NCBI GenBank assembly: GCA_015490055.1
Contig: WFYP01000191.1
Location: forward strand, 1-10,271
Origin: Nitratifractor sp.
GTDB taxonomy: Bacteria > Campylobacterota > Campylobacteria > Campylobacterales > Sulfurovaceae
Length of the DNA stretch: 10,271 nt
Direction of reading: 5' to 3'
Part shown: one piece after another, positions 1 to 6,909 of the stretch
How the letters are laid out: each line of letters begins with the position of its first letter
Position numbering within the stretch: position 1 is the stretch's first letter
The notes under the pieces: generated by a model
What the model was told of the DNA's origin: nothing
The model's database searches: none
Seen by the model: the letters and a program-made list of their open reading frames with translations, nothing else
Made by a program: the position numbers and the translations under genes

Positions 1-1
1 G

Positions 2-76
2 GAAGGAGACAGCATTAAGTACGGTTTTAATAACCCAATGGCATTGTCGTCTTTTATCTTCCTCTTTCTACTTTAG
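2..76 (+). CDS. Possible 3' end of an upstream membrane protein gene (partial)
   Basis: A plus-strand frame is open from the window edge to a TAG at 74-76 (24 codons). It ends in a hydrophobic stretch reading NPMALSSFIFLFLL. This would fit the last membrane helix of a transporter converging on mscS. The spacing P-x5-F-x5-LL, followed after the TAG by an in-frame Pro codon, recalls the conserved C-terminal helix of the ferrous-iron transporter FeoB, in which a Tyr-Thr-Pro follows the two leucines. That resemblance is from memory and is short. A 24-codon open frame is not significant by itself, and a second plus frame is also open here to 84-86. Treat this as a pointer to look upstream rather than as a gene call. 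Confidence 0.27.
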   Translation, partial: EGDSIKYGFNNPMALSSFIFLFLL

Positions 77-144
77 CACCCCTTAGTTTAACATATTTTT
101 TACATTGTCAAACTTTTTATTTCTTTGGGGTTTTGTATTATACG

Positions 145-163
145 ATGGCAATAGAAGTGCCCT
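145..163 (-). repeat. Short copy of the repeat terminus found downstream of the operon
   Basis: Read on the minus strand, this stretch is AGGGCACTTCTATTGCCAT. It matches the plus-strand sequence at 9442-9460 (AGGGCACCTCTAATGGCAT) at 16 of 19 positions without gaps. It lies 4 bases beyond the mscS stop codon. The plus-strand form also allows a weak stem (GGCA/TGCC, loop of 7) followed by a T-rich run, so a modest terminator role is possible. The shared sequence crosses the junction between the 14-bp direct repeat and the arm of the large element at 9453-9709, which suggests that the whole string is one repeat terminus. Confidence 0.5.
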
Positions 164-167
164 TATA

Positions 168-1997
168 TTATTTTGCTTCTACATCTATTTTTATTGGAAT
201 ATTCTTATCGACAGAGCGGATATGAATATCTTGTTGAGGGAATGGTATCTCTATATTGTTTGCATACAAGGTGTCGTAAATTATTACCAAAAAATGCGAA
301 GTTAAGCGTTTAGGTTTTTCGATTTTATCAGCACCTGCTAGCCAAATTAATAGTTCGAAATTTACGCTACTATCTGCCATTTCTGTCATAATTACCTTTG
401 TTTCGTAAGTTTTATTATCTATTATATATTTGTTATAATCGCTCTGCATTACGGCATCTTTTACTACTTGTATAACTTTATGAACATCTGTTCCGTAGGC
501 TACCCCAAATGGTATATTGAATCGGCGTATTTTATCATTCATCGTCCAATTTATCAAATTATTTTGTACAAAACTTTGGTTTGGAATAATTATATCTATG
601 TTGTCATTTGTTTTAATTGTGGTTGAGCGCATTCTAATATCTGTTACATGCCCTCTATGGTCTGCTACTTCGATATAATCGCCAATTTTAATACTTCGTT
701 CAAACATCAAAATAAGTCCCGATACAAAGTTAGCAACAACATTTTGCAAACCAAAACCGATACCAACAGATAAAGCCCCCGCAACAATAGCTAAAGATGA
801 AAGGGTAACACCCAATGTTTTAAGAGATACAAAAAATGCAATTATAACGATTAAATAGTAACCCAAATTTGCAACCATTGTACGAGTAGATGCAGTAAAA
901 GAGCTTTTTCTTGTAGCAATTTTATTAATTTTTCTTTTATACAGAGAACCAATGATAAAGCCTAATATAAATACAATAATAGATAGTGCCATTTTAAATG
1001 GGCTGATTGGTGTTTTGTTTATAAAAAATAGTGGTTTATTAACCAAATCCCAAGTGCTTTTAATTACCTCTTTTGCCTCTTGTTTACTAGCACCAGCAAT
1101 AGTTTTTATCTGCCCAATATAGGCTTTTTCTAAAGATAGTAAAAATGGTGCTATAAACTTATTAATCTCATTTTGTGTAAGTATTTTATATTTTAAAGCG
1201 ATAGAGTAAAATTTTTTCTCTATTGCAAATGTTTTATTACTTTTTGCTTTTAAATAGTATGAAAATATCATAAAATGGGTAGATAATAAGTTTATAGCAT
1301 CTCGTTTATAGAGTCTGTTTGCTTTTTTTAACTTCTTCTCTATTCTGCTTAATTCTCTTTTGTTATTAATAAGTTTTGCTTGCTCTATATTTATTTGCAA
1401 TTTACTTATTAACTCTCTTTCTTGTTGAATAGTATTCTCTTCTTTGGCAAACTCTTTTTCTAAAGTATCAAGATATGAGTATATATTTTTAATAGAATCT
1501 TTTATAGTTCTCTCTAAAAGTTTGATTTCTGTAGTAAATTTTTTTATGCTATTTTTGTAAATATTGGCTTGCTTTTTATAAAATGCATCTTGCAATTCAA
1601 ACGATAGTAAGCGGGTATTATTACTCTCTAAATTTTTGATTTCTGACTCTATAGTCTTTATCTTTTTTTGAATATGGTTTAATTTGTTTTCTAAATCTGT
1701 AATTTGATGAATATCGTCAATATAATCTATAAATAGCTCTCTGTAAGCTTTTAAATTTTTTGCTACTTCAATCTTTTTTGGCTTAAAAATAGTGCCTTGT
1801 TTAAAATTAACCAATTCGCTCAATAGTGTTTTTTCTAAAGATTGGTCTTCGCTTATGTTGCTATCTTGATGTAAAGACTTTAACAAAGATTGATAGACAG
1901 TTTTATTGCCATCAATAATAGTAGTGTTAATTTCAGCACCATATAATGAAGTTATAAATATTAAAAAGTAGAAAAAAAATTTTATATATTTTAACAC
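168..1997 (-). CDS. MscS-family mechanosensitive channel with periplasmic coiled-coil domain
   Basis: This is an inner-membrane channel that opens under membrane tension to release solutes during osmotic downshock. With the GTG start at 1997 it has 609 residues. Residues 1-21 form a signal peptide (hydrophobic FFFYFLIFI, cleavage near LYGA). Residues about 95-230 are Lys/Glu-rich and strongly coiled-coil, presumably periplasmic. Membrane helices follow at about 336-353 and 377-397. The pore helix follows at about 398-433 and carries the family signature GFGLQNVVANFVSG (414-427). Next comes the beta domain (IGDYIEVADHRGHVTDI) and a C-terminal alpha/beta domain ending near PFPQQDIHIR. The extra N-terminal domain makes it longer than E. 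coli MscS (286 aa) and shorter than MscK. The frame extends to a TTG at 2036, but that codon has no ribosome site and lies upstream of the likely transcription start. The GTG has TAGG 7 bases ahead and gives a clean signal peptide. Family certain; exact paralogue not assigned. Confidence 0.93.
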   Translation of the reverse strand: MLKYIKFFFYFLIFITSLYGAEINTTIIDGNKTVYQSLLKSLHQDSNISEDQSLEKTLLSELVNFKQGTIFKPKKIEVAKNLKAYRELFIDYIDDIHQITDLENKLNHIQKKIKTIESEIKNLESNNTRLLSFELQDAFYKKQANIYKNSIKKFTTEIKLLERTIKDSIKNIYSYLDTLEKEFAKEENTIQQERELISKLQINIEQAKLINNKRELSRIEKKLKKANRLYKRDAINLLSTHFMIFSYYLKAKSNKTFAIEKKFYSIALKYKILTQNEINKFIAPFLLSLEKAYIGQIKTIAGASKQEAKEVIKSTWDLVNKPLFFINKTPISPFKMALSIIVFILGFIIGSLYKRKINKIATRKSSFTASTRTMVANLGYYLIVIIAFFVSLKTLGVTLSSLAIVAGALSVGIGFGLQNVVANFVSGLILMFERSIKIGDYIEVADHRGHVTDIRMRSTTIKTNDNIDIIIPNQSFVQNNLINWTMNDKIRRFNIPFGVAYGTDVHKVIQVVKDAVMQSDYNKYIIDNKTYETKVIMTEMADSSVNFELLIWLAGADKIEKPKRLTSHFLVIIYDTLYANNIEIPFPQQDIHIRSVDKNIPIKIDVEAK

Positions 1998-2004
1998 TTT
2001 GCAA

Positions 2005-2008
2005 CCTA
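2005..2008 (-). promoter_or_regulatory. Ribosome binding site deciding the mscS start
   Basis: TAGG on the minus strand sits 7 bases ahead of the GTG at 1997. No comparable site precedes the in-frame TTG at 2036. This supports the shorter protein. Confidence 0.5.
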
Positions 2009-2025
2009 TTATATTTTTTAACTTA

Positions 2026-2031
2026 ATTATA
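2026..2031 (-). promoter_or_regulatory. -10 box (TATAAT) for mscS
   Basis: A perfect TATAAT on the minus strand predicts transcription starting near 2019-2020, about 22 bases ahead of the GTG start. No TTGACA-like -35 lies at normal spacing. That is usual for Campylobacterota sigma-70 promoters, which rely on AT-rich upstream tracts. The box lies inside the longer open frame that begins at TTG 2036, so it argues against that start. Confidence 0.55.
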
Positions 2032-2052
2032 CACAATTTAAATTCAATTTTT

Positions 2053-2066
2053 GTTACTTAAGTTAC
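2053..2066. promoter_or_regulatory. Palindromic site between the divergent promoters
   Basis: GTTACTTAAGTTAC contains the 8-bp palindrome ACTTAAGT. The outer G-C and T-A pairs also match, leaving one mismatched pair. It can also be read as two direct GTTAC copies with starts 9 bases apart. It lies upstream of both -10 boxes (22 bases from each), where an activator or shared regulator could bind. The region is very AT-rich, so chance is a real alternative. Confidence 0.25.
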
Positions 2067-2088
2067 ATATTTATATTTTTTAATTAGC

Positions 2089-2094
2089 TATAAT
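2089..2094 (+). promoter_or_regulatory. -10 box (TATAAT) for the eight-gene operon
   Basis: A perfect TATAAT preceded by a T-rich run (2069-2082) predicts a transcription start near 2100-2101. That leaves a leader of only about 15 bases, consisting mostly of the AAAAAAGG ribosome site (2101-2108) ahead of ATG 2116. This is the only convincing promoter seen for the downstream plus-strand genes, which have no intergenic room for others. Confidence 0.6.
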
Positions 2095-2115
2095 TCTAAT
2101 AAAAAAGGTTTAGTT

Positions 2116-3459
2116 ATGGGTAATCAAAAAGCGTTTGGACTCTGGAGTGCTGTATTTTTAGGTATTGGCTCGATGGTTGGGGCTGGTATTTTTGTACTTT
2201 TAGGCGAAGCAGGAGCTATTGCTGGTAACTTGGTATGGATTTCATTTATTTTTGGTGGACTTATTGCCTTGCTTAGTGGTTACTCTTTGGCTAAATTGGC
2301 AACTGTATATCCAAGTCGGGGAGGCTTAGTTGAGTATTTAGTGCAGTGCTATGACGAAGGTGTATTCTCCGGTTCTGTGTCGGTTCTTTTTTATATGAGT
2401 GCAATGGTGGCGATTGCAATGGTTGCTAAAACTTTTGGTGTTTACTCTGCCCAAATGTTTACAGGCACAAGCAACACGCTCATTGCTAACAGTTTTGCAG
2501 TTGGCGTTTTAGTTGTTTTTATGCTTATAAATTTAGCAGGTAGCTCTATTATTGCCAAAAGCGAAAATGTGATTGTAATAATTAAATTAACCATAATTAC
2601 ACTCTTTACTGTAATTGCATTTTTTTACATTAAACCTAATTTACTATCTTTAAAAGATGCACCGCCGGTTATCAATATATTTTCATCAATCGCACTAACT
2701 TTTTTTGCATACGAAGGTTTTAGGGTAATAACAAATACAGCCGAAGATATGAAAGACCCAGGCAAATTGATGCTAAAATCTATGACACTTGCAATTTTAC
2801 TTGTAATGGTGCTTTATGTCGCAACAACTTTTGCTGTATTTGGCAATTTGCCACTGCCAGATATTATTAAAGCAAAAGATTACGCACTTGCCGAGGCAGC
2901 AAAACCAGCCTTTGGAGAGACTGGCTTTGTTATAATGTCTATTGCAGCATTAATTTCGACTGCATCATCTATAAATGCAAATTTGTATGCAGTTACAAAT
3001 GTTACCTATCAAATGGCTGTAAATGGCGAGTTGCCAGATGTTTACGAGCGAAATGTTTGGCACTCTACACAAGGGTTGGTTGTAAGTACAATTATTTTAA
3101 TAATTTTTGTACTATTTTTCGATTTAACACAAATTGCTGCTATTGGCTCTATTTCGATTTTGTTTATCCATGCATTGGTGCATATTGGGCATTTGCTTAA
3201 AATAGATAAAACAAAAGCATCAAAAACATTAGTGATTTTAGCAATTTTGGGTATATTTATAGCAATAGGATTGGCACTTAATTATACATCGAAACATATA
3301 CCAAGTGTTGGCTACTATATTGCAGGTGGCTTTCTATTAGCATTTTTAATAGAGATTTTTTTACGATTAATTACTAAAAGAGTTGTTAAGAAACAGACAA
3401 AAGAGGGTATAATAAGCAAATTAGAAGATGAAGTAAAAAATGTTATAGGAGAAAAATAA
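2116..3459 (+). CDS. APC-superfamily amino acid permease
   Basis: This 447-residue inner-membrane transporter belongs to the amino acid-polyamine-organocation superfamily and most likely takes up or exchanges an amino acid. The N-terminal unwound helix motif GSMVGAGIF (18-26), which contacts the substrate's alpha-carboxyl and amino groups in this family, is intact. The helix-6 region reads FFAYEGF (196-202), followed by NTAEDMKDP (207-215), a typical APC loop. About 12 hydrophobic helices span residues 8-420. The last 27 residues are charged and cytoplasmic. Length is normal for the family. The ATG has AAAAAAGG 7 bases ahead. It is the first gene of the operon, and its TAA overlaps the next start by one base (TAATG). 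The substrate cannot be assigned. Confidence 0.9.
   Translation: MGNQKAFGLWSAVFLGIGSMVGAGIFVLLGEAGAIAGNLVWISFIFGGLIALLSGYSLAKLATVYPSRGGLVEYLVQCYDEGVFSGSVSVLFYMSAMVAIAMVAKTFGVYSAQMFTGTSNTLIANSFAVGVLVVFMLINLAGSSIIAKSENVIVIIKLTIITLFTVIAFFYIKPNLLSLKDAPPVINIFSSIALTFFAYEGFRVITNTAEDMKDPGKLMLKSMTLAILLVMVLYVATTFAVFGNLPLPDIIKAKDYALAEAAKPAFGETGFVIMSIAALISTASSINANLYAVTNVTYQMAVNGELPDVYERNVWHSTQGLVVSTIILIIFVLFFDLTQIAAIGSISILFIHALVHIGHLLKIDKTKASKTLVILAILGIFIAIGLALNYTSKHIPSVGYYIAGGFLLAFLIEIFLRLITKRVVKKQTKEGIISKLEDEVKNVIGEK
3447..3451 (+). promoter_or_regulatory. Shine-Dalgarno for the 59-aa ORF
   Basis: AGGAG within the last codons of the permease gene, 7 bases ahead of ATG 3459. This strong, well-spaced site is the main evidence that the small ORF is translated. 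Confidence 0.65.
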
Positions 3460-3638
3460 TGGAAGATAAAAAAGATATTATTATAAAAGGTGTTGATATT
3501 CCTTTTATGGACTTGGTAGTATTGTTGGTAAAATTAGCGTTTGCATCGATTCCTGCGATGTTTGTAATCTATTTTGTATTTATGCTATTTGGTATGCTTT
3601 TTGATGGCTTTTCCCAAATGACATTTATGCACCCATAA
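3459..3638 (+). CDS. Small (59-aa) single-pass membrane protein, unknown function
   Basis: This short gene is easily missed. ATG 3459 overlaps the permease TAA by one base, and TAA ends at 3638. The product has a charged start (MEDKKDIIIKGVDIPF, 1-16), one long hydrophobic helix (about 18-48, LVVLLVKLAFASIPAMFVIYF...) and a short tail ending TFMHP. By the positive-inside rule the orientation is ambiguous. It has a good ribosome site (AGGAG 3447-3451), and its own stop codon is built into the AAGGAG that serves the next gene, so it fits the operon exactly. I do not recognise the family. By position it could be a small accessory subunit of the permease before it or the EI24 protein after it, which is inference only. 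Confidence 0.72.
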   Translation: MEDKKDIIIKGVDIPFMDLVVLLVKLAFASIPAMFVIYFVFMLFGMLFDGFSQMTFMHP

Positions 3639-3642
3639 GGAG
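3637..3642 (+). promoter_or_regulatory. Shine-Dalgarno overlapping a stop codon
   Basis: AAGGAG, 5 bases ahead of ATG 3648. Its first two bases belong to the TAA of the 59-aa ORF, so termination of one gene and initiation of the next are probably coupled. Confidence 0.65.
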
Positions 3643-3647
3643 CCCAA

Positions 3648-4562
3648 ATGACAAGTGTTATGTCTTCGGTTATAGTTGGTTTTAAAGAGATTTTGAGTTG
3701 GAATACAATAAAGCATGTTTTACTAAGTGGAATCTTTGTTGTTGCCATATGGATAGGTATAGGGTACTTAATGTGGAACCCACTTATAAATTTAAGTAGC
3801 CATATTATCGAATTAGTACCATTTTCTATGGTTAGAAGTAATGGTGCTTGGATGCTTTCATCTTTTTTATGGTTGCAGTTAGTGCTGCTAACATTTGCAC
3901 TAATATATGCATTTTTTGGCAATATAATTTTGCGAAGTGTATCTCAGGACAGATATAGTGCTTTCTCTATTTATACAATAGTTGCAAGTGCTATCTTTTG
4001 GGGTATTGTATGGTATTTTAAAGGCGATTTTATCTATACAGAGTTTTTAAAACTTTTAACTTGGTTACCATTTGAAACTGTAGAGAAAGGAATTGCATTT
4101 TTAATCGGTTTTTATGTAATTTATAACGGAATAATCGTAACAATGTTATTTATTACAAGCCTATTTAGCGAGCCAATTATTATAGGCGTAGAGAAAAAAC
4201 ATTTTGAAGGAAAAGAGGTTATGCGAGATAATCTATTTAAATCTATTGGCTACACTATAAAAGATACACTAATCTTTATAGTTGCATCAATTATCGCTTT
4301 TCCTTTACTTTTTATACCTATTGTAAATATTGTAGTGCAAGTTATCCTTTGGGCGTGGCTAATTAAAGATACAATTAGTTATGACGCCTTAGCATTAACA
4401 AGAGAAAAGGTCAATAAAAGCGAAGTAAAAGAGCATAGATTCTCTGTATGGTTTATAAGTTTAATAGCATCTCTATTTAATTTTGTTCCACTATTAAATT
4501 TATTTAGCCCATATTTTGGAGAGATAGCAATGTTTCACTATTTTAAAAGTGTAAAAAAGTAG
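3648..4562 (+). CDS. EI24/CysZ-like integral membrane protein
   Basis: This 304-residue polytopic inner-membrane protein has hydrophobic segments at about 21-42, 66-92, 104-124, 146-174, 206-240 and 266-290. The C-terminal block FNFVPLLNLFSPYFGEIAMFHYF (about 277-299) has the Pro-Leu-Leu-Asn ... Pro-x-x-Gly pattern that marks the EI24 family, to which the sulfate channel CysZ belongs. The loop around SLFSEPIIIGVEKKHF (171-186) also fits that family. CysZ moves sulfate for cysteine synthesis, but most family members are uncharacterised, and no cys genes are nearby. The ATG is fixed by AAGGAG at 5 bases. The gene ends one base before the TolC-type gene. Family assignment fairly confident; substrate unknown. 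Confidence 0.78.
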   Translation: MTSVMSSVIVGFKEILSWNTIKHVLLSGIFVVAIWIGIGYLMWNPLINLSSHIIELVPFSMVRSNGAWMLSSFLWLQLVLLTFALIYAFFGNIILRSVSQDRYSAFSIYTIVASAIFWGIVWYFKGDFIYTEFLKLLTWLPFETVEKGIAFLIGFYVIYNGIIVTMLFITSLFSEPIIIGVEKKHFEGKEVMRDNLFKSIGYTIKDTLIFIVASIIAFPLLFIPIVNIVVQVILWAWLIKDTISYDALALTREKVNKSEVKEHRFSVWFISLIASLFNFVPLLNLFSPYFGEIAMFHYFKSVKK

Positions 4563-4563
4563 T

Positions 4564-5811
4564 ATGGAGAAAAGTGTGCTAAAGATTTTATTTTTATTAT
4601 TTGTTTGCAGTTGTTTAAATGCAAAAGTTTTAAGTTTAAATAGTGCAATTAAACAAACTTTGCAACATCATCCAGATTTAAAAGCGTTTGCATTAAAAGT
4701 CAAAGCAAAACAGATTGGCAAAGATATTATTACATCTACAAACTATCCGCAAGTTAATTTAAAGTTGAATTATAACTTTAAACAAACTTATGCCCTCCAG
4801 GGGCGAGAAGGTTTTAAAACAACTCTACATAGTGGCTCTAGCGAAACTCTATTTTTAAAGCAAAAAATTTACGATTTTGGTAAAACAAATGCCTTGATTA
4901 GAGCCGCAATTATCGATACCGATATCTCTAGGCTCTCTTTAGCAGATTTAAAAGGTCTATTTGCATATCGTGTAAAACTTTTGTATTCAAATGCGGCTTT
5001 GCAAAGTCGAGTAATTAAAATAAAAGAAGCGAATTTACGATTAAAAAAACTCTATTACAAAAGAGCTTTGGCTCTCTATAAGCAGGGTTTAAAGACAAAA
5101 ATAGATAGCGAGCGATTTCTAATAGAGATAGAGAAAGCACAAGATGATATTTCACAAGCTAAAGCAAATTACAAAAAAGCAAAAAGCTCGCTTGGCTTAT
5201 ATATGAATCGGAAATTGGGAAATAATATTTCATTTAATAGCAATATTTTAAAGCACTATATAAATTTGCACAATATTTCGAATAAAATATTAGATAGAAA
5301 TTTGCAAATAAAGATAGAAAATAGAAAAATTGCTAAAAGTTTTCAAGAGTATAAAGCCAAAAAAGCACACTTTGGAACTATAAATTTAACTGCATCTTAT
5401 AGCCATATTAACGGATTAAACAGTTACAACAGTAAGCAAGTTGGCATTGAAGCAGATATTCCAATATATGATGGCGGACATTTAAGCAAAGAGGCAGAAC
5501 TTGCAAAAGTAAATTATCAAATAGCCAAATTACAAAAGGCATCTAAAGTTATTTCGACAAAAGAGGATGTTCAAAATCTATTATTGGATATAAAACGATA
5601 TAATCAAAATATTAAAACCGCTAAAGCAGAGTTAAAATATAGTAAAGATTTAAAACGGGTTATAGCCGCAAGATATAAAGAGGGCTTGGTTACTTACTTG
5701 GAAGTTTTAGATGCGATAGATGAGATATCTAACGCAAAGCTTGGCGTATTACTTAGCTACTATCAACGAGCTATTTTAATTGATAAATTGGAGTATTTAT
5801 ATGAAAAATAA
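4564..5811 (+). CDS. TolC-family outer membrane efflux protein
   Basis: This 415-residue protein is the outer-membrane duct of a tripartite exporter, forming a trimeric barrel with a long periplasmic alpha-helical tunnel. A signal peptide covers residues 1-20 (LKILFLLFVCSCLNA, cleavage after LNA). The two OEP repeats are visible. The first starts at LSLNSAIKQTLQHHPDLKA and has the strand KQKIYDFGKT (99-108). The second has DIPIYDGGHLSKEAELAK (298-315) and ends in the family's EGLVTYLEVLDA (373-384). Long Lys/Ala/Leu-rich helices lie between. Length is normal. A Cys pair in the signal region resembles a lipobox only poorly, so signal peptidase I is more likely. It starts one base after the EI24 gene and overlaps the adaptor gene by 11 bases. 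Confidence 0.9.
   Translation: MEKSVLKILFLLFVCSCLNAKVLSLNSAIKQTLQHHPDLKAFALKVKAKQIGKDIITSTNYPQVNLKLNYNFKQTYALQGREGFKTTLHSGSSETLFLKQKIYDFGKTNALIRAAIIDTDISRLSLADLKGLFAYRVKLLYSNAALQSRVIKIKEANLRLKKLYYKRALALYKQGLKTKIDSERFLIEIEKAQDDISQAKANYKKAKSSLGLYMNRKLGNNISFNSNILKHYINLHNISNKILDRNLQIKIENRKIAKSFQEYKAKKAHFGTINLTASYSHINGLNSYNSKQVGIEADIPIYDGGHLSKEAELAKVNYQIAKLQKASKVISTKEDVQNLLLDIKRYNQNIKTAKAELKYSKDLKRVIAARYKEGLVTYLEVLDAIDEISNAKLGVLLSYYQRAILIDKLEYLYEK
5790..5793 (+). promoter_or_regulatory. Shine-Dalgarno choosing the adaptor start
   Basis: GGAG, 7 bases ahead of ATG 5801, inside the end of the TolC-type gene. The frame is also open to a TTG at 5780, but that codon has no such site. Confidence 0.6.
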
Positions 5812-6907
5812 TTTAAAATATATTGCATTAATTGTGTTGCTTCTTATTGCTGGTGGAGTTTTTTATAAAAAAGTTTATTTAAATAAATTAAATCAAAAAA
5901 TAGTCCATCCAAAAATTCAGAATATTCAAAAAACAGTTTTTGGCGTAGGTAATGTAGATGCTCAAAATAGATATAGTATTAGTTCTCAAGTTGGAGCTAA
6001 AATACTATTTTTACAAGTTCAAGAGGGCGATTATGTAAAAGAGGGCGAAACATTAGTTAAGCTTGATAGTGTTGATTTACCTACAAAAATTGAAGCTAAA
6101 AAATTATCTATCGAGAAAATTAATAGTGATATTAAAAGTTTGAATGATGAACTTTTAATAAGTAAGTCAAAATTGACTTTAGATTTAAAAACATATAAAC
6201 GATACAAAAATTTAAGAGCACAAGGCTTTGTATCTAAATCGGAATTTGATAAAGTAGAGAGTGCTTACAGTATTAGCAAAAGCAATTATCAATTAACAAA
6301 AAGAAAAATCGATTCTCTAAAAATAGCTAAAGAGAGTGCAAAAAAAGATTTAGAAGCATTACAAACAAAATTGGCACTTTATACCATATATGCTCCAGTA
6401 GATGGATATATTATTAGTAAGTACGCTCAAGAATCTGATGTTGTTTTGCCATCTAAACCAATTTTGACTATTATAAATGCTAAAGATGTTTGGGTAAAAA
6501 TTTTTGTTGATGAAAAGTTAAGTGGTAGTGTTAAAATAGGCGATAGTGCAGATATAAAACTTCGTTCAAACCCTAATATAGTTTACAAAGGCAAAGTGGC
6601 TAAAATAGAGTTAAAAAGCGACCCAATTACGCTAGAGCGAGAGATAGATATAAGATTCAATAAAGTGCCAATTCCATTTTTTATAAATGAGCAAGCAGAT
6701 GCAACAATTTATACAACAAAACTCCATAATGTGGCAACTCTTCCATCAAAAGTTTTGATTTATCGTAATGGAGAGCTTGGAATTTTAGTTAAAAGTGGCA
6801 AAAAAAGCCATTTTAAAAGTGTAAAGATACTTTATAATTCGGGTAAAGTTGTTGCTATTAAAAATATAGATAAAGATGCAAATGTAATTGTACCAAAGAG
6901 TAAATAA
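5801..6907 (+). CDS. Periplasmic adaptor (HlyD/MacA/DevB-type membrane fusion protein)
   Basis: This 368-residue adaptor joins the inner-membrane ABC permease to the TolC-type duct. It has an N-terminal anchor helix (7-22, YIALIVLLLIAGGVFY). The first half of the biotinyl-lipoyl domain (about 60-92) carries VGAKILFLQVQEGDYVKEGE. A coiled-coil hairpin (about 97-192) is rich in Lys, Ser and Leu, with the turn near LRAQGFVSKSEFDKV. The second lipoyl half (about 196-228) begins YAPVDGYI. Beta-barrel and membrane-proximal domains follow to the end. All domains are present and the length is typical. An in-frame TTG at 5780 would add seven residues but has no ribosome site; ATG 5801 has GGAG at 7 bases. 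It overlaps the TolC gene by 11 bases and ends 2 bases before the permease. The company of an ABC permease and ATPase, and no RND pump, places it with MacA/DevB. Confidence 0.9.
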   Translation: MKNNLKYIALIVLLLIAGGVFYKKVYLNKLNQKIVHPKIQNIQKTVFGVGNVDAQNRYSISSQVGAKILFLQVQEGDYVKEGETLVKLDSVDLPTKIEAKKLSIEKINSDIKSLNDELLISKSKLTLDLKTYKRYKNLRAQGFVSKSEFDKVESAYSISKSNYQLTKRKIDSLKIAKESAKKDLEALQTKLALYTIYAPVDGYIISKYAQESDVVLPSKPILTIINAKDVWVKIFVDEKLSGSVKIGDSADIKLRSNPNIVYKGKVAKIELKSDPITLEREIDIRFNKVPIPFFINEQADATIYTTKLHNVATLPSKVLIYRNGELGILVKSGKKSHFKSVKILYNSGKVVAIKNIDKDANVIVPKSK

Positions 6908-6909
6908 TT

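Noticed and set aside
1..50. Another copy of the element arm at the window start (GCATTAAGTAC..., AATGGCATTG)
   Set aside because: Only short pieces match, in the wrong order and spacing, and AATGGCATT is nearly self-complementary, so chance agreement is likely.
105..305. Plus-strand open frame of 66 codons
   Set aside because: Half of it is antisense to the conserved C-terminus of MscS. It begins at TTG with no ribosome site.
3569..3922. Minus-strand open frame of 117 codons
   Set aside because: It lies antisense to the small ORF and the EI24 gene, which have ribosome sites and family features. Its own composition is not protein-like.
4594..4623. Lipoprotein signal in the TolC-type protein (VCSC)
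   Set aside because: The residue two before the cysteine does not fit the lipobox, and a normal signal peptidase I site (LNA) follows immediately.
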